Assembly (NCBI GenBank): GCA_027922465.2
Contig: BQMF02000058.1
Location: 620,001 to 684,000 of the forward strand
Direction of reading: 5' to 3'
DNA from: Turritopsis dohrnii
Taxonomy: Eukaryota > Cnidaria > Hydrozoa > Anthoathecata > Oceaniidae
Length of the DNA stretch: 64,000 bases
Each line of letters opens with the position of its first letter. The first letter of the stretch is position 1. Positions 20,903 to 33,437 of this stretch are shown here, piece by piece. Below the pieces are notes generated by a model, which had not been told where the DNA came from, ran no database searches, and saw nothing but the letters and a program-made list of their open reading frames with translations. The position numbers and the translations under genes are program-made.

Positions 20903-23900
20903 ATGTCAGTGCTATCATCAGTTATTTCATTATGCAAGACCGTCATTTCAGAGCGACCTAGCATAAGGAAGGTATATATTTATAATAATGTCTTTTTTGA
21001 TATAGCAGTGAGTTTCAGCAAGATGGCAATATCTAGTGCACACTTGCCACTGATTACCAGAATCATGTCTGCACATTTGATGGATTTATGGATGAATTTA
21101 TATTTATTTATGGATTGGTGGGATGCATCCCGATAGGTTTTTAGTCAGGCAATGGTGGTTGTTGACCACACTTGCTTGGTCATTATAGACCACAATTAGA
21201 ATCAAGCTAAGTTTGAGTCAAGCACAGTTGTTGTTAGGCTTGTTCAGTCATCATAGGCTATGGGTTAGGTTTAGGGTGCATCCCCTTTGTCCCTTGATTT
21301 GACCTGTCATTGTGTTTTTATTGTGTTTGCCCTGTTTGTATTTCACACTAAGTATTATTGTTCATATTTTGTTATTTTTACACCTGAAAACTGTTATGAG
21401 AAATTCTTTACTTTCCCTTTGGACTGTAGTTGGGCATAATAATTAATAGTGTTTTCCTTTTAATTGTTTGTTAGTCAGAATATTTTTTGTTTGCTGATTT
21501 ACAGACCCCCAGTCGGATTGATTAATCTGCCAAAACATTTTACGAACTCATTAGATGTCACCAGCAACGAAGGAATTGAAAACTCAAAACCTAATGGCAT
21601 CAGCTGTGGCATTATCTAGTTAATTCTAACAACAAGGAAATAAAATCTATTTTTAATGTTTATTGTTTCAAACAGTTGATTAAATAACCTACCCGCATTA
21701 CACTGCACTCTCGGACTTTTCAAGTCAATAACCCTCGAATATTTTAGTGTCACATGTAATTCCAGCTTCAGTCAGTGACATGACTTTGTTTATTGTGTGC
21801 AGAAGCTTAAAATCATCAAACCTTCCAGCCAAAGAGTGCCGGAACTACAATTGTCTGAGACTTGCTTGCTGGAGAAAACTAAAATCACCACATGCCTCAA
21901 CAAACTGGTTCCAATAATAAGAAAGGATACATGGACATTGCGATAAGCATGGATTAGTGGAAATTAAAACACAATGCCTGAGAACAACTACTTCACAAGT
22001 CCTGTAAATCTGGTTTGTTGTGCAATATTGTAACTTACAAAAGGAAACGTTTGTTTCATGAACTATTTAGTTAGAAGGTGTGCAAAGAAAGTTTACTACA
22101 AGGAACTCCTAGAAAGTTAAGCAAAGGATTGCAACAATTTTTGGAAATTGTATCCTTCTAAAAGTACTACCACACCTCCAGCCTATGTAATATTAATGAC
22201 AGTCCTACATATGACAGAAAATTGTTATCTATTGCCTTCTGCAACTACTTTAGTGCAGTAGTTGGCAGCTTAAAGGATTCATGATGGAGCATTAACGAAA
22301 TTGCAAATTCATCAATTCTTTTATGTTCAAAAGCACATTTATACCTTTTGCGTCGACACAATTTGAATGATTCTGGTTCCGATTTGTATTTGTGCCGGAA
22401 ACAGTGGGTATTCCCTTGGATTTTTTACGAAACCATTTCTAAAAAGTTAATTTGATCCCTGCATCAGAACTAGTCAGAGATTCAAATTCAGGAAGGCCAG
22501 TAAAAGAGAAATGGAAATGGAGTTGAAGAAACTTGAGTGTAAGAAAGCAACCTGCCTAGACGGAGTACCTGCATTTGTATAGAAGGACTATGCAATTGTT
22601 CTAAAACATCCCCTAGTGATGATCATCAATATTTCCCTGTCTTTCTGCTCCATGGGTGCGAGACTTTTCAATGACCTCCCATGTAGCATTAGTAACCCTG
22701 TTGAATTCAGAAGTGCCCCTCTCCAGCACATGGCAGGATGAAACACACGAAAAAGCTCTTTTAGTGAAAGTAGTTTTATCTATTTTTTTGTTTATAAATA
22801 AATTTTTTAAATTTTTGATTTTTGGCATTGTCAATTGCATTATTATTATTTACAATGGGATATTGATAGCAGCATTGATAATACTGAAAATGTGCATTAT
22901 CCTGTATTATGTTGAAATAAATAAAAAATAAATTTGTTCAAAAGAATCACACGCTTGCTGTAGCGCTCCTAGAGTTAGCTCAGATGCGCTTTTAATCGCG
23001 CACGTAGATAGTCATTGTTAGAAATTTTAAAAGTTTTTAAAAAAGCCTTTATCACTGAATATTTTTTTGTTCCTTTCGTCTCCATTTAAAACGAGTCTAA
23101 TAATGTGTAATAAAAATAATAATGAACTACATGTTTCCAGTTTGAAACGTGCAGGTGGTATTGCATAATCATGTTGTTTAAATGAATGAACTGCTTGTAG
23201 CATCAACGATGGAGAAACCATGGGGCTTTTCAATGCAATTTCCGATGGAAGATTTAGAAAAACATGCTGAACCTATTATATTAGTTTCTGCGCTCAATTG
23301 ATAACCAAAGATAACTTAGGTATTAAGTGATCATTCACCAAGTTGCTGTTGCTAGGGAGAATGACCACCATTGCTAAGGTAGTTTTGAAATATCCTTCCT
23401 TATACGAATTCATTTCTTCACCTAAGGAAAGAATATGAAAATATAAGTGATACCAGTAGGACTCGTTTTTGTGTTATTTACTGAAGTCGCTGAAGTTGTA
23501 TGGCAATCCTTAAAACAAAAACGCATGCCCAAAATGTAACAAGGCATGCGAAAAAAATGGCACGTCTGGAAAATATAGACGTGTGGGTCTAAAATCTTAC
23601 GACCAGAAAAATAAAAAAGTATTAATATCAATTTAAAAACATTACTCAAATTCATTAACTCCACAAAGGCTTTTTAATTTTTCATGCAATGATAAAATAT
23701 TGCTACTTTCTATTTCTTTACTTTTTATTTGTTAGTTTTTTTTTTTATCGTATTATTTTTTTTAGCAAGCAGCAAGCAAGTTGGGGACTTTATTGAAAGA
23801 TCCAAAGTTTGGACTTGACCTTGCTAAAGCTATCAGTGAAGACAGTTCAGTTATTACCTGGAATGTTATAATCCAAAACATTGGGATACTTGTTTCTTAT

Positions 23901-26900
23901 GAGATTGAATCAAAGAAAGATGATGTTTCGCCGACTTCATATAACAGAAAGCACAAGGTTTGAATGTCTAGTTTTGTTGATCCTCATTGTTTTCTTTTGA
24001 CTTAAAATACTAAGGTATCAGGGGATAAAATGTTGTAAAAGATGTTTTTGATCCTGTCTGGTTATGAAGTAGCTGGGAAAAGTTTGCATTCACAACCCAT
24101 AACTTTGCCTCTGTTGCTAAAAATGAGCCAATTTTATCACACTGCACTTCAGAAATTTTGTTTTTTGGAGCAGCCTCTGAAGATGTAACTCACATGTGAA
24201 GATTCCAATGAATCCATGTTTTTCATGTCTATTTTTTTGCAATGCATTTTTTTTCTCAATCGAAGCTGGAGTTCAGCTTGCTATGCTAGATCAAAAGAAA
24301 AGAGATCAATAGAATAATAGTTCAACCATTATTATAATGGAGTATATGTATATGTAGTTGGTAAAAAGCGGAAAGAGTCTATTATGTACTACATGTACAA
24401 CTACAAAAGGCATGCACAGAAATAGTGTTAATTGGAAAAACACTACCTGTTGCCACTACCTGTATGTCTACTGTGTGTACTATAATGTTGTTAATCCATT
24501 TTTTCTGAAAGACCTTTGAAAATCATTAAAAATAATTGAAAAACAACTAAGTATTATAACATAGCATTTTTCATCCAGCACATTCTTTTAACTATACAAA
24601 TGGCAAAGGCTGGTGTTAGGTTAGGACAGTAAAGAAAGAAAAGACACAAAGAACACCATTGATTGTAATGGCTTCCTACCTTACACTGAAATCCAATTAT
24701 GCAAGATATCAAATGAAATATATGTCAAACATCATAGAAAAACGAAGAATTGTCAGGCACATAAAACAAGTCCTCATTTAATTTTAATTCCTGCTTTTTT
24801 GATCAAAGAAATCAATCAGATAAGTATTCATTGAAGGACATACACCCTGAGTTTTTCCTTTCAGTCATGCAGCACTCCTTATCAAGTTTAACAAATATTT
24901 TTTGTGTTCCTTAAGGGAAGAAATTTTGGTGGGAATTTAATTTGGCAGTCAACCAATTTTAACATTGAATTTGGCAGTTCCTGGTTTTTGTTACAACCGA
25001 AAGAAAAATAATTCGCAGGAATCATGAATTGAGAAAGGCTTATTAAATCAAAACAGAAGAAGATCGAAAAAGAAAAACTGATGTTTGACATAAAGACATC
25101 CGGAACGTTTTCAATTTGGAAACATGGCCAAACAGGAATAAAAGTGCTTGTAATAATATCATAACATTAAATTGAAAAATGTATAACAAAATTGGAATCT
25201 TATTGTCGTTGTTTACTATATATCTCATTTTTATCAGAAAAAATACTTTGAGAAAAAACAAGAATAAAAAAAAATTCATGTGGCAGTCCATAGAAATAAT
25301 TTTGGCCAGACTTTAATTTGGCCGTGCATGAAAAAAGTTAAAGTTTTCTTCCCCCAAAATTTCTTCCCTTAAGGTATATTGTTGTAATTGGATTTCTGCG
25401 AAAGCAAGAAATACCTTAAAACCGGCTCTGTTCTTCTTCTTCTTCTTACTGTCCAAACCTAGCGGTTTTTTGAAATCTCGTGCGAATGTTTACACGAAAC
25501 CAAAGTCACGCATTTCAGTCGAAGAAATTCACAACAAAGAACCAACCAAAAGGATCCCAAAGGATCTTTAGTCAGTATAATTAAAGAAGATGCACGTTTC
25601 CAAAACTGAAAATGAAGAATAAAATCTCTAGCAGTAATTTATTATTATCTTGTAATGATTCAATGGTGACTTTTCGTATCGTTTTGTAAACAGAGAATGA
25701 AAAAGGTATATATGCTTTTTTTGTTTTTGTCTGGGATTTTATCTGAAAAAAGTTCATTGTTTGTTTCATGTGTGGGCTGTAATGCTTTTTAAGCTCTGGA
25801 TACGTACAGCTCAGTTCAAGTTCCACCTCAGCTCCAAATGTCTGTCTACTCAGCATCACTTTAGCTATTTTAAGGTTATTTGCTTTGTATAATGCTTTGA
25901 ATATTGTTTTTTGTTGGTGATCAGTAGTTTTTAGGTTACCAATGTCTCTAATTATGAACAGTCTTCCTAATTTTAATAAATATATAATTCGAAACACTTC
26001 ACATTCTGTAAAAAAAACTTATAACTTTCAGTTATATATGTATATATATAATAATTTGGATTCCGAAAGGATGAAACTAGTAGTACTAACAAAAAGTTTT
26101 GTCTTCTATTTATGTCTGAAGTAATATTTGGATCATGTATTTTCCATGATCAAAATTTTTGTTTACTTTTTTGTTTGTGATACACTTTACATTTTCCTGT
26201 GCCTCCAAAATAAAGTAAATATTTTCTTTCGGATGTAACTAAATTTAATGGTGGAATATATATATAGTTTAAAGTTTTTTAGTGTCAACAAAGTTTTTGT
26301 AGTGTCAATTAAGCTTTCATGAAGCTCTGAGGAGTACGTACACTTATAATAATATAATAATTCTTCTGTAGTGTGATAATTCTTTTCTAACTAAAAAGTC
26401 AAAAAGCTATGTGTTTGTATTAGGGAGAAAAAGCTCAATGTTTAAGCCTTTCTAGATACAAAAGATTTTTGTTTGTTTCCTGCTTGTGCTGTATACTTTT
26501 TAAGCTCTGGATTCGTACAGCGCAGCTCTGTTTCCTCCGCTAAGGAGGTATAATCGTTGAAGCTAATCCAACTAATCCAAGTGATTGTCTACTCTGCACC
26601 ACTCTTGATTGATGATTTTCTAGCTATATTATACTGCCAATGCCCCTAATTACAAATGATCTTCCTAATCACGCAAATTGAGATGTTCTGTGTATAAATT
26701 CAAAATACTTTATACAGTTAGTAACACTACAAAATTTTTGGTATAAATTTATAGAGCATATACTTTTAACGATCAAGATTTTTGATTACGTATTTGCAGC
26801 ATTGGGAATTCTGTTTGTATGTATATAATTAAGAAGATTGGAAGTACATATCATATCAAGTTTAACATAGTGTCAATTATACTTTCGGAATGCCTTGGGT

Positions 26901-29900
26901 GGGGTGCATGTAATCACAAATGTACATGATGTTATGCTGTAAAGATCATTCAACCTTTTTTTTCGAATTTCTTAAAGAATTTTTATAAACTTTCTTCTAT
27001 TTTGTTAGATTAAATTAGGTCATGTTTGGTTGATCGTTATGTCACACTTTTCTTTTATATGTAATTTGTGTATTGTTTATATATGTAATTATATATAAGA
27101 GTACTTTTTACATTTTCACTCTCATTCAAGCATTCAAAAGAGTCAACATATAATTTACAATCACTTATTCATGAAAATTTTCACTGGTAGCACATTTTTG
27201 GCCAGCTGTTTGAACACATTTAACTTTAAAATTTCAATAACAAAACTCATTTTACTTTGTGTGTTACAATTCCCACTTGCTGTATGCAGTCTACACTGAG
27301 CAGCAGTCAATGTTGTATTGTATTGCATTGTATTGTTCAATCATTCAAAATCATTCAAGAATGTTATTGTTAGTCTTCCGTCTTTCATACTTCAGCTGAT
27401 TTTGCAGAAATCTTTCTGCCCGTAAAGGGCATCTTGTTGTTTTGTTGATTCTTAGAAGCACAGAAAATTACCTTTTAGGAAGCTGGCAGTCTATATCAAA
27501 TTGCAGTCCAGACAGCTGATAAATGTAAGTAGTCTTGAAATGATGGTTTTTATGTCCCTAGAATTATATTCCAGGATAAAGAGAAATAACAGCGCAGGGA
27601 TCGAATTAATGTAAAATGAATGGTTTGCAAAAAATTTTGAAAAATGTGAATCATTTTAGACCCTTGGTGACCCATTTTTCATCAATTTGCAAATTAATTT
27701 TCTTGCTAATTGGGGCAAACAGTGAGTCATCGCTTAAAAGAAGCCTTGTTCGATACTATGTTGAAGTAAAATTTGTGGACTGAATACTTTACAGAATGGC
27801 AAAAATGTTGTGTTTACTTATTTGCTCAAGAAATAACGCCTTTCATGCGAAGCTTAACGTTGCCTTATGCAGGTGAAGGACATGATACCGAAACAAAGCT
27901 ATTCACCAAGAATGAAGAATTTAGAATATTCCAAATATGCAATGATTGTTAATTTGCAATTTTACCTAATACATAAATCATGTATGAACTTCTGGATGTA
28001 TTTTCTCCTGGCGACACTTTATAACAATAGCGTCTCATAATTTCAATAGAATTTTCTTCAGTCAAATTATAAAGTTGAACATTTCCATATCGAAACGCTA
28101 TACCGTTGACAGAGAAAACAAATGATAAACAAACATGGTACGTTGGTGTTGGGGGGAGTAAAGAATTGATCAAAGGCGTTTATTCATTGTAAAATAGCGG
28201 AAAAAGAGAAACGTAAAAATGTTTAGTTTTTGTGTTCATCAATGACAGGAGTTCAATGAGGTTTAAAAGGCATTACTTGAAGTTTTAAACTTCTTTTCGC
28301 ATGAGAATTGAACAAAACTATTGAAGTGAACGTCATATCGTTTATGCTTATAAAGTGAAAAAATATCGCTGTACAGTGTGTATCAAAATATTGGAAACAA
28401 AAATTTTAACTCAGCCCTCTGAATTTACGACAGCATTCAGCTTTTGCCGTTGTGAAGCTGTCGTAAATCAAATTTACGATGGCAAAATTTTGCCAACAGT
28501 GTTTTTTTATTACAAATATTGTATAATTAATACTTTAATAAGTCTTTTCATTTCTTTCAATCTATCTTATTCTTTCTTATTTTTTCTATTTTCTCAACCA
28601 CGTTTGTCTGGTTTGCTTATGTATTGAAACAAAATCATTCCATTCTTTTTCTTTGGCAACTGGTGCCACCCTTATTATCTTTATAGAACATTTCATTCTA
28701 TCTTTTGAGAGGAAAACCCAAGAGAAACTGGTGAGACTTAGCAAAACAATAGCGAGTTATATCTAACATAAGGGTGAGTTTGGCAATTCCTGGAAATTCC
28801 CTTGACATTTTCCATTTATTCTCAAAAATTTTCTTTCCATAGTACATTTGTTTACGTCACGTCATCAATTTATAAAATGTGAATAAGACAAACATTTATT
28901 TTCCTTTCAAAAATCTTTCAAAGATACTCACATAACGCCAAATAGAAAACCTTCATGCAGGAAGTGTGTTATAAAGTGTTATAAAGTCAATTAGGGATTT
29001 GATTTTGGATGGATTTTTTTTCTCGATAAGTTCATATATTCTATTCAAGTCTGTTTTGGTTTTGTTTTCAATACAGATTGTTTTGTGATTTTTCTTTTTG
29101 CTTGCCGTGAAATTAGTAAAGAAACGTTAAACGTTCACAGCAAATCCCCTGTGGCTTTAAATCTATTTTAAATCTTGTAACTTCTTGTTCCAGATTACAC
29201 TATTGATTTACAAAGTATTTAGTTTCTGTTTTATTACCCATTATTCTACACCAATATTTTTACTGGAATAAACCAATCAAGTTTTGCCGTTGTTAACATC
29301 TTACACGGCAGCATTTTTTTGCCGTCATAAATAATGATGTGCCGTCACAATTTTCAAATATAACGGCATTTTTTCGCTGTCAGTCTTTTTTCCTAATTCA
29401 GAGGGCTGTTAACTGCATATGATTCAGCATTTTCACGGATTTTGCACCTTTAAACAATAAAGATACAACTGTTAACTTTTGTCTTAATTGATCGTTAAAA
29501 ATATATAATAAGTTTTTCCAAACTTATTTTTTCGATTTTCTCTTCTTCTGCTTTTTCATTTTTGATAAAATCTACATCATTGGAAAGGTAGAAAAACGGT
29601 GTTTCAGGTAATATAAAAATTATCCTGCTTCAATAGCAATTTGATGAATTATATGCAGTTAAAATTTTTGTTTTAAATCTTTTGATACACACTGTATTAT
29701 TCGAAACAAAAGCCACAATTTGATAAATTATGATTTTTTTTAGATTTTTTACCTTGATTGTGTAATAGAAAAATATAGCATATAGTATTTTTCTTTAGAT
29801 GGTGGTCTGAAAAAGACAAGTTCTGTGTTTAGTCATATCTTAACAGTTCTCAACACGGTACCAGACGGATCGGTCCTGTTGGATATTTACACACAGTTAC

Positions 29901-32900
29901 TCTGCAATTGTTTGCTACAGAAAAAGTCTTACTATCAAGATATCAGTGTTAAAAGATGGCATGGTAATAAGATTTTCATCAGTTATTTTCCTGAAAATTG
30001 TTTTCAGCAAATAAAAAATATAATTATTATCTGGACTGATTTTATAGATTTTCTGGAATTCTATTTTGAATCATTAATGAAGTCATTTGCAAACGTATCC
30101 AGAAGAGCATTGTGGGCTCAAGTGATTCGACAGCTGTTTTCTTTTTCAAATAAAATGGCAAATATACGTTCAAATTCAATTGCAAAGTACTTTGCTGCTG
30201 TTTTTCCCCATGTAAAGTAAGTTAATTTCATATATTTTGATATTCTTAATAATGATATTATATCCAGGAAATCAAAGAGTTTGGACATTTTCTTTCTTTA
30301 TCAGTTACATAAAAAGAACATAAAAAAAGTTATCAAAACCACTCCTCGTGCTTTCCTCTATATAATGGTGGCTTTGCAAAATACATTCTGAACCATTTTA
30401 TGTTCCTATGTATTTATAATTTTTCTCAAAAAAATACCCTACCAACTCACTTCGTGTAGCGCTATTGAAGATTCAATTGAAAAAAATTGGATTATATACT
30501 AAAACAACCATGAAATAGATTGGGGAATGCATGTCTACGGCAATCTAAAGGCTATAAAATTGAAAATTTTCTGTCACTGTTAGGAGCAAACGGTATGCCC
30601 AAGTGAACTCTGGATATGGCACTGAAAACAGCAATTGGAAATTGAATTGTGTAACAAAAGTAGAAAAAGAATTTATGTAATACTTTATCATGCCATGACT
30701 GAATTGAAATGATGAATATGTAAATGATGTCAATATTTAGATTTATTTCAAAGCTGGCATTTGTGTTTTCTCTTGATTTTTTTTCTTAATTGGAGGATTT
30801 GAACAATTTAAAGCAATTTATACATCTTAAGTATGTTTTGGATAATCAAAATTTTGTGTTTTGTCAAAATGTGGGTATTCAATCCCTTTTAAAATGTTTG
30901 GATCCGGGTTATCAGACATTAATTTAAAATTGAAGGTTTTTTTGATAAATTTAAACTTTACACTTGTTTTTAGACGTTTGAAAGACATTACACTCATAGA
31001 ACACATGCTTTGCGCTTTGAATACGTTTTCCAGTGCTTGTGCCACGGATGCACAGATTACTATTTTGAATTTGGCTGATGATCTCTTTCAAATGATGCTA
31101 CACTTGTGGAATTATGATCATGTTGCAATAAAGGTATGTCCAAAGGAAACAATGAACAAACAAGAAGCTCTCAAGGGAAATGACTTATGAAAATAAAGCA
31201 TTTATTTTTGTAGGTGGAATTAATAAAGTTTTTCAAGACACAAGTTCTGATTTTCTCTGCTATTGAAAGACAATGTAAACTGGCAGGGTATTGTCAAATC
31301 AGTGAAGAAAATTGGAAGGTTTGACCTTTCTATTTTCTGAAGTGTAATTCGTATTGTTAACAGTTCATTTATACTTGTTGCACAAAGTTTAACTTCCAAA
31401 ATAGTTTATGAAATAATTTATTTATTCGAGTTGAAAAGAATTTAACTCTTCTCAACCAAACAAGATTTACTTAAAGAAGAACAGGAGTCAATTTTTTTTT
31501 CATAAACCTTTGCTAATGTATAATGTATAACTTTCTCAAATGTTTAAAAAACACATAGAAACTAATAAGTTCTTGTTAATTTCAACATGTCTTTTTAAGA
31601 ATCACTATGAAGACTTGTTTGAAATTTGTTATGAAGCATTGTCTCCAAATGGCAAGAGATTCAGACAAAGGTGTCACCCTACTTTTTATTCATTTAATTC
31701 TCTCTCTGCATAAATTTGTAACAACCTTGTTTTATTTGGCAAACAATACATTGCTCCCTTAATTCACCCACCACTGTCCACTTAGAAAAATTGAATGGAG
31801 TGGGAGAAGAGAAATGATAACACTTGCTATGCATACAATGAAAAAGGTATTTCTATTAACTGATTTTTCATTCATCAGTCAAACTGAGGTTCACTTAACA
31901 CCTGTTCAAATGACTACAAAAACTCCCAATGCAGTGCGAACCATTATTTTGAATTTTGTGACCACGACAACTAAAGGAACATTTCTTTCTTAGATGCTGC
32001 TTGCTCCTACATCTGATCGGATCCAATCTTCTTCTAAGGATTTGAATGGAAATCCTTTCAGGAAAAAAGGAAAACAACAGATAGGGAATCCCTGGGATGT
32101 TTTGCTTGAAGGGATTCACCATTTGCAACAAGTTGAAGGTTGTACTGCTTGGTAAGACTTTGTTTTTTGTGCTCAAATTTATGTTTGAATGTATGTCCCT
32201 ACTCCTAAACCCTATAATACCTGGATAGCGCAACAATAGGAATTAACACTTGAAAAGGTTAAATTTGAACTGGCCTACAAAACATTAGTTACTTGAAGAC
32301 TCATTGATTGGAATAAGTAGTATTCATTCCAGAAAAAGAGAAATAAGCCTGACATAATTTTGCCTTTATTAGAGCATTTCTATAAGGATGATGATGTTTA
32401 CAGTTACAAGAGGTGAAGAGATGTATTACGTCATAAACCTTCATTGGGCTACATAACCTGATTACATGATCTGTTGATTATACAAAAGATCATAAATTAT
32501 TTTGAAACATCATTGCAAAAACACTGAATTAATCATTAAGTAGACATTTAGTAGTTGAAAAAGTTTAGACATTTATTTAAAAACATTTATTTAAAAACGG
32601 AAGCTTTTCGATATTATACCATCGTCAGTGTATAATAGACATTATGTTCAGTTTTGTTAATATTGTTTAGGCTTCTAGTAGTGAAAGGTTTATTATGTGA
32701 ATTTGATGATGATATACTCACTGAGGATCAGTATATGGCATTGCTGAAGTGTTTGCTGTCTTTATTAGACAACAATGTTGGGTAATGAATTTTTATTTTA
32801 CTTCAGAAAATGTTATTTAAATTTCCAGCATTAAATTTTTGCTTGTTTTTTAAGGCAACCACTCGTGATTCAAACACTATCCACTCTTATCGAAAATTAT

Positions 32901-33437
32901 GTGAAAACACATCCTCTTCATGGTGATATGGCCAATCTTCTGGCTGACAGTTGGAAGTATATATCAAGGATTGATGATCATTGTGCGAAAGAAGAATGGC
33001 TTCATCTCATTTATGTTCTTTGGAAGGTAAAAAGAGAATCTGATAATGAGTTTTGGCAATACGTTTTAATGTAAATACTGTTAATTAAATTATAAATTAC
33101 TAATTTATTTGTTTTAACAGAATGGCACCATTGAGCCTAATGTTGAGATCTTTTTGCTTTTAATTAGCAAGACCAACTGTCAACCCAATAGGTAAAATGA
33201 TTGATTTAAGAACAGCCTGTTTTATTGGCAAGGTCTATTGCTTTGCATTTTAAATTTTAGACATTCCTTGCAACTTCTACAATTCATTCTGAAAAATGGG
33301 TTCATTTTGGAGAGATCACCTATTGTTTGTCAGAAAAAGTGGCAAGATAATGAAAAGTCAATTAGAAAACGATTGATGAGCTGGTTACTTCCTGCTGGTG
33401 AAGACTGTATACAGATTCTATTTAGAGACATACAACA
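20903..33437 (+). CDS. ATM: ATM exons 1-14 (TAN-like region and first HEAT repeats)
   Basis: Exons: 20903-20971, 23766-23957, 27479-27524, 29799-29963, 30048-30216, 30974-31133, 31214-31318, 31600-31670, 31786-31846, 31994-32151, 32671-32781, 32855-33026, 33121-33191, 33261-33437. Exon 1 starts [15 protein letters not shown], aligning with the ATM N terminus, and exon 2 carries the TAN-like KLGTLLKDP. Exon 3 is only 46 nt; it was found because exon 2 ends in phase 0 and exon 4 needs one preceding base, and it supplies exactly that with residues ([15 protein letters not shown]) that align with vertebrate ATM. Introns 1-3 are 1.9-3.5 kb and repeat-rich; introns 4-13 are mostly short. Confidence 0.92.

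Larger units (their letters stand above)
20972..23765. other. ATM: ATM intron 1, repeat-filled
   Basis: A 2.8-kb intron holding a LINE relic (about 21450-22760) and the second copy of the dispersed repeat (22951-23480). The remainder is AT-rich without recognised features. Confidence 0.7.
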
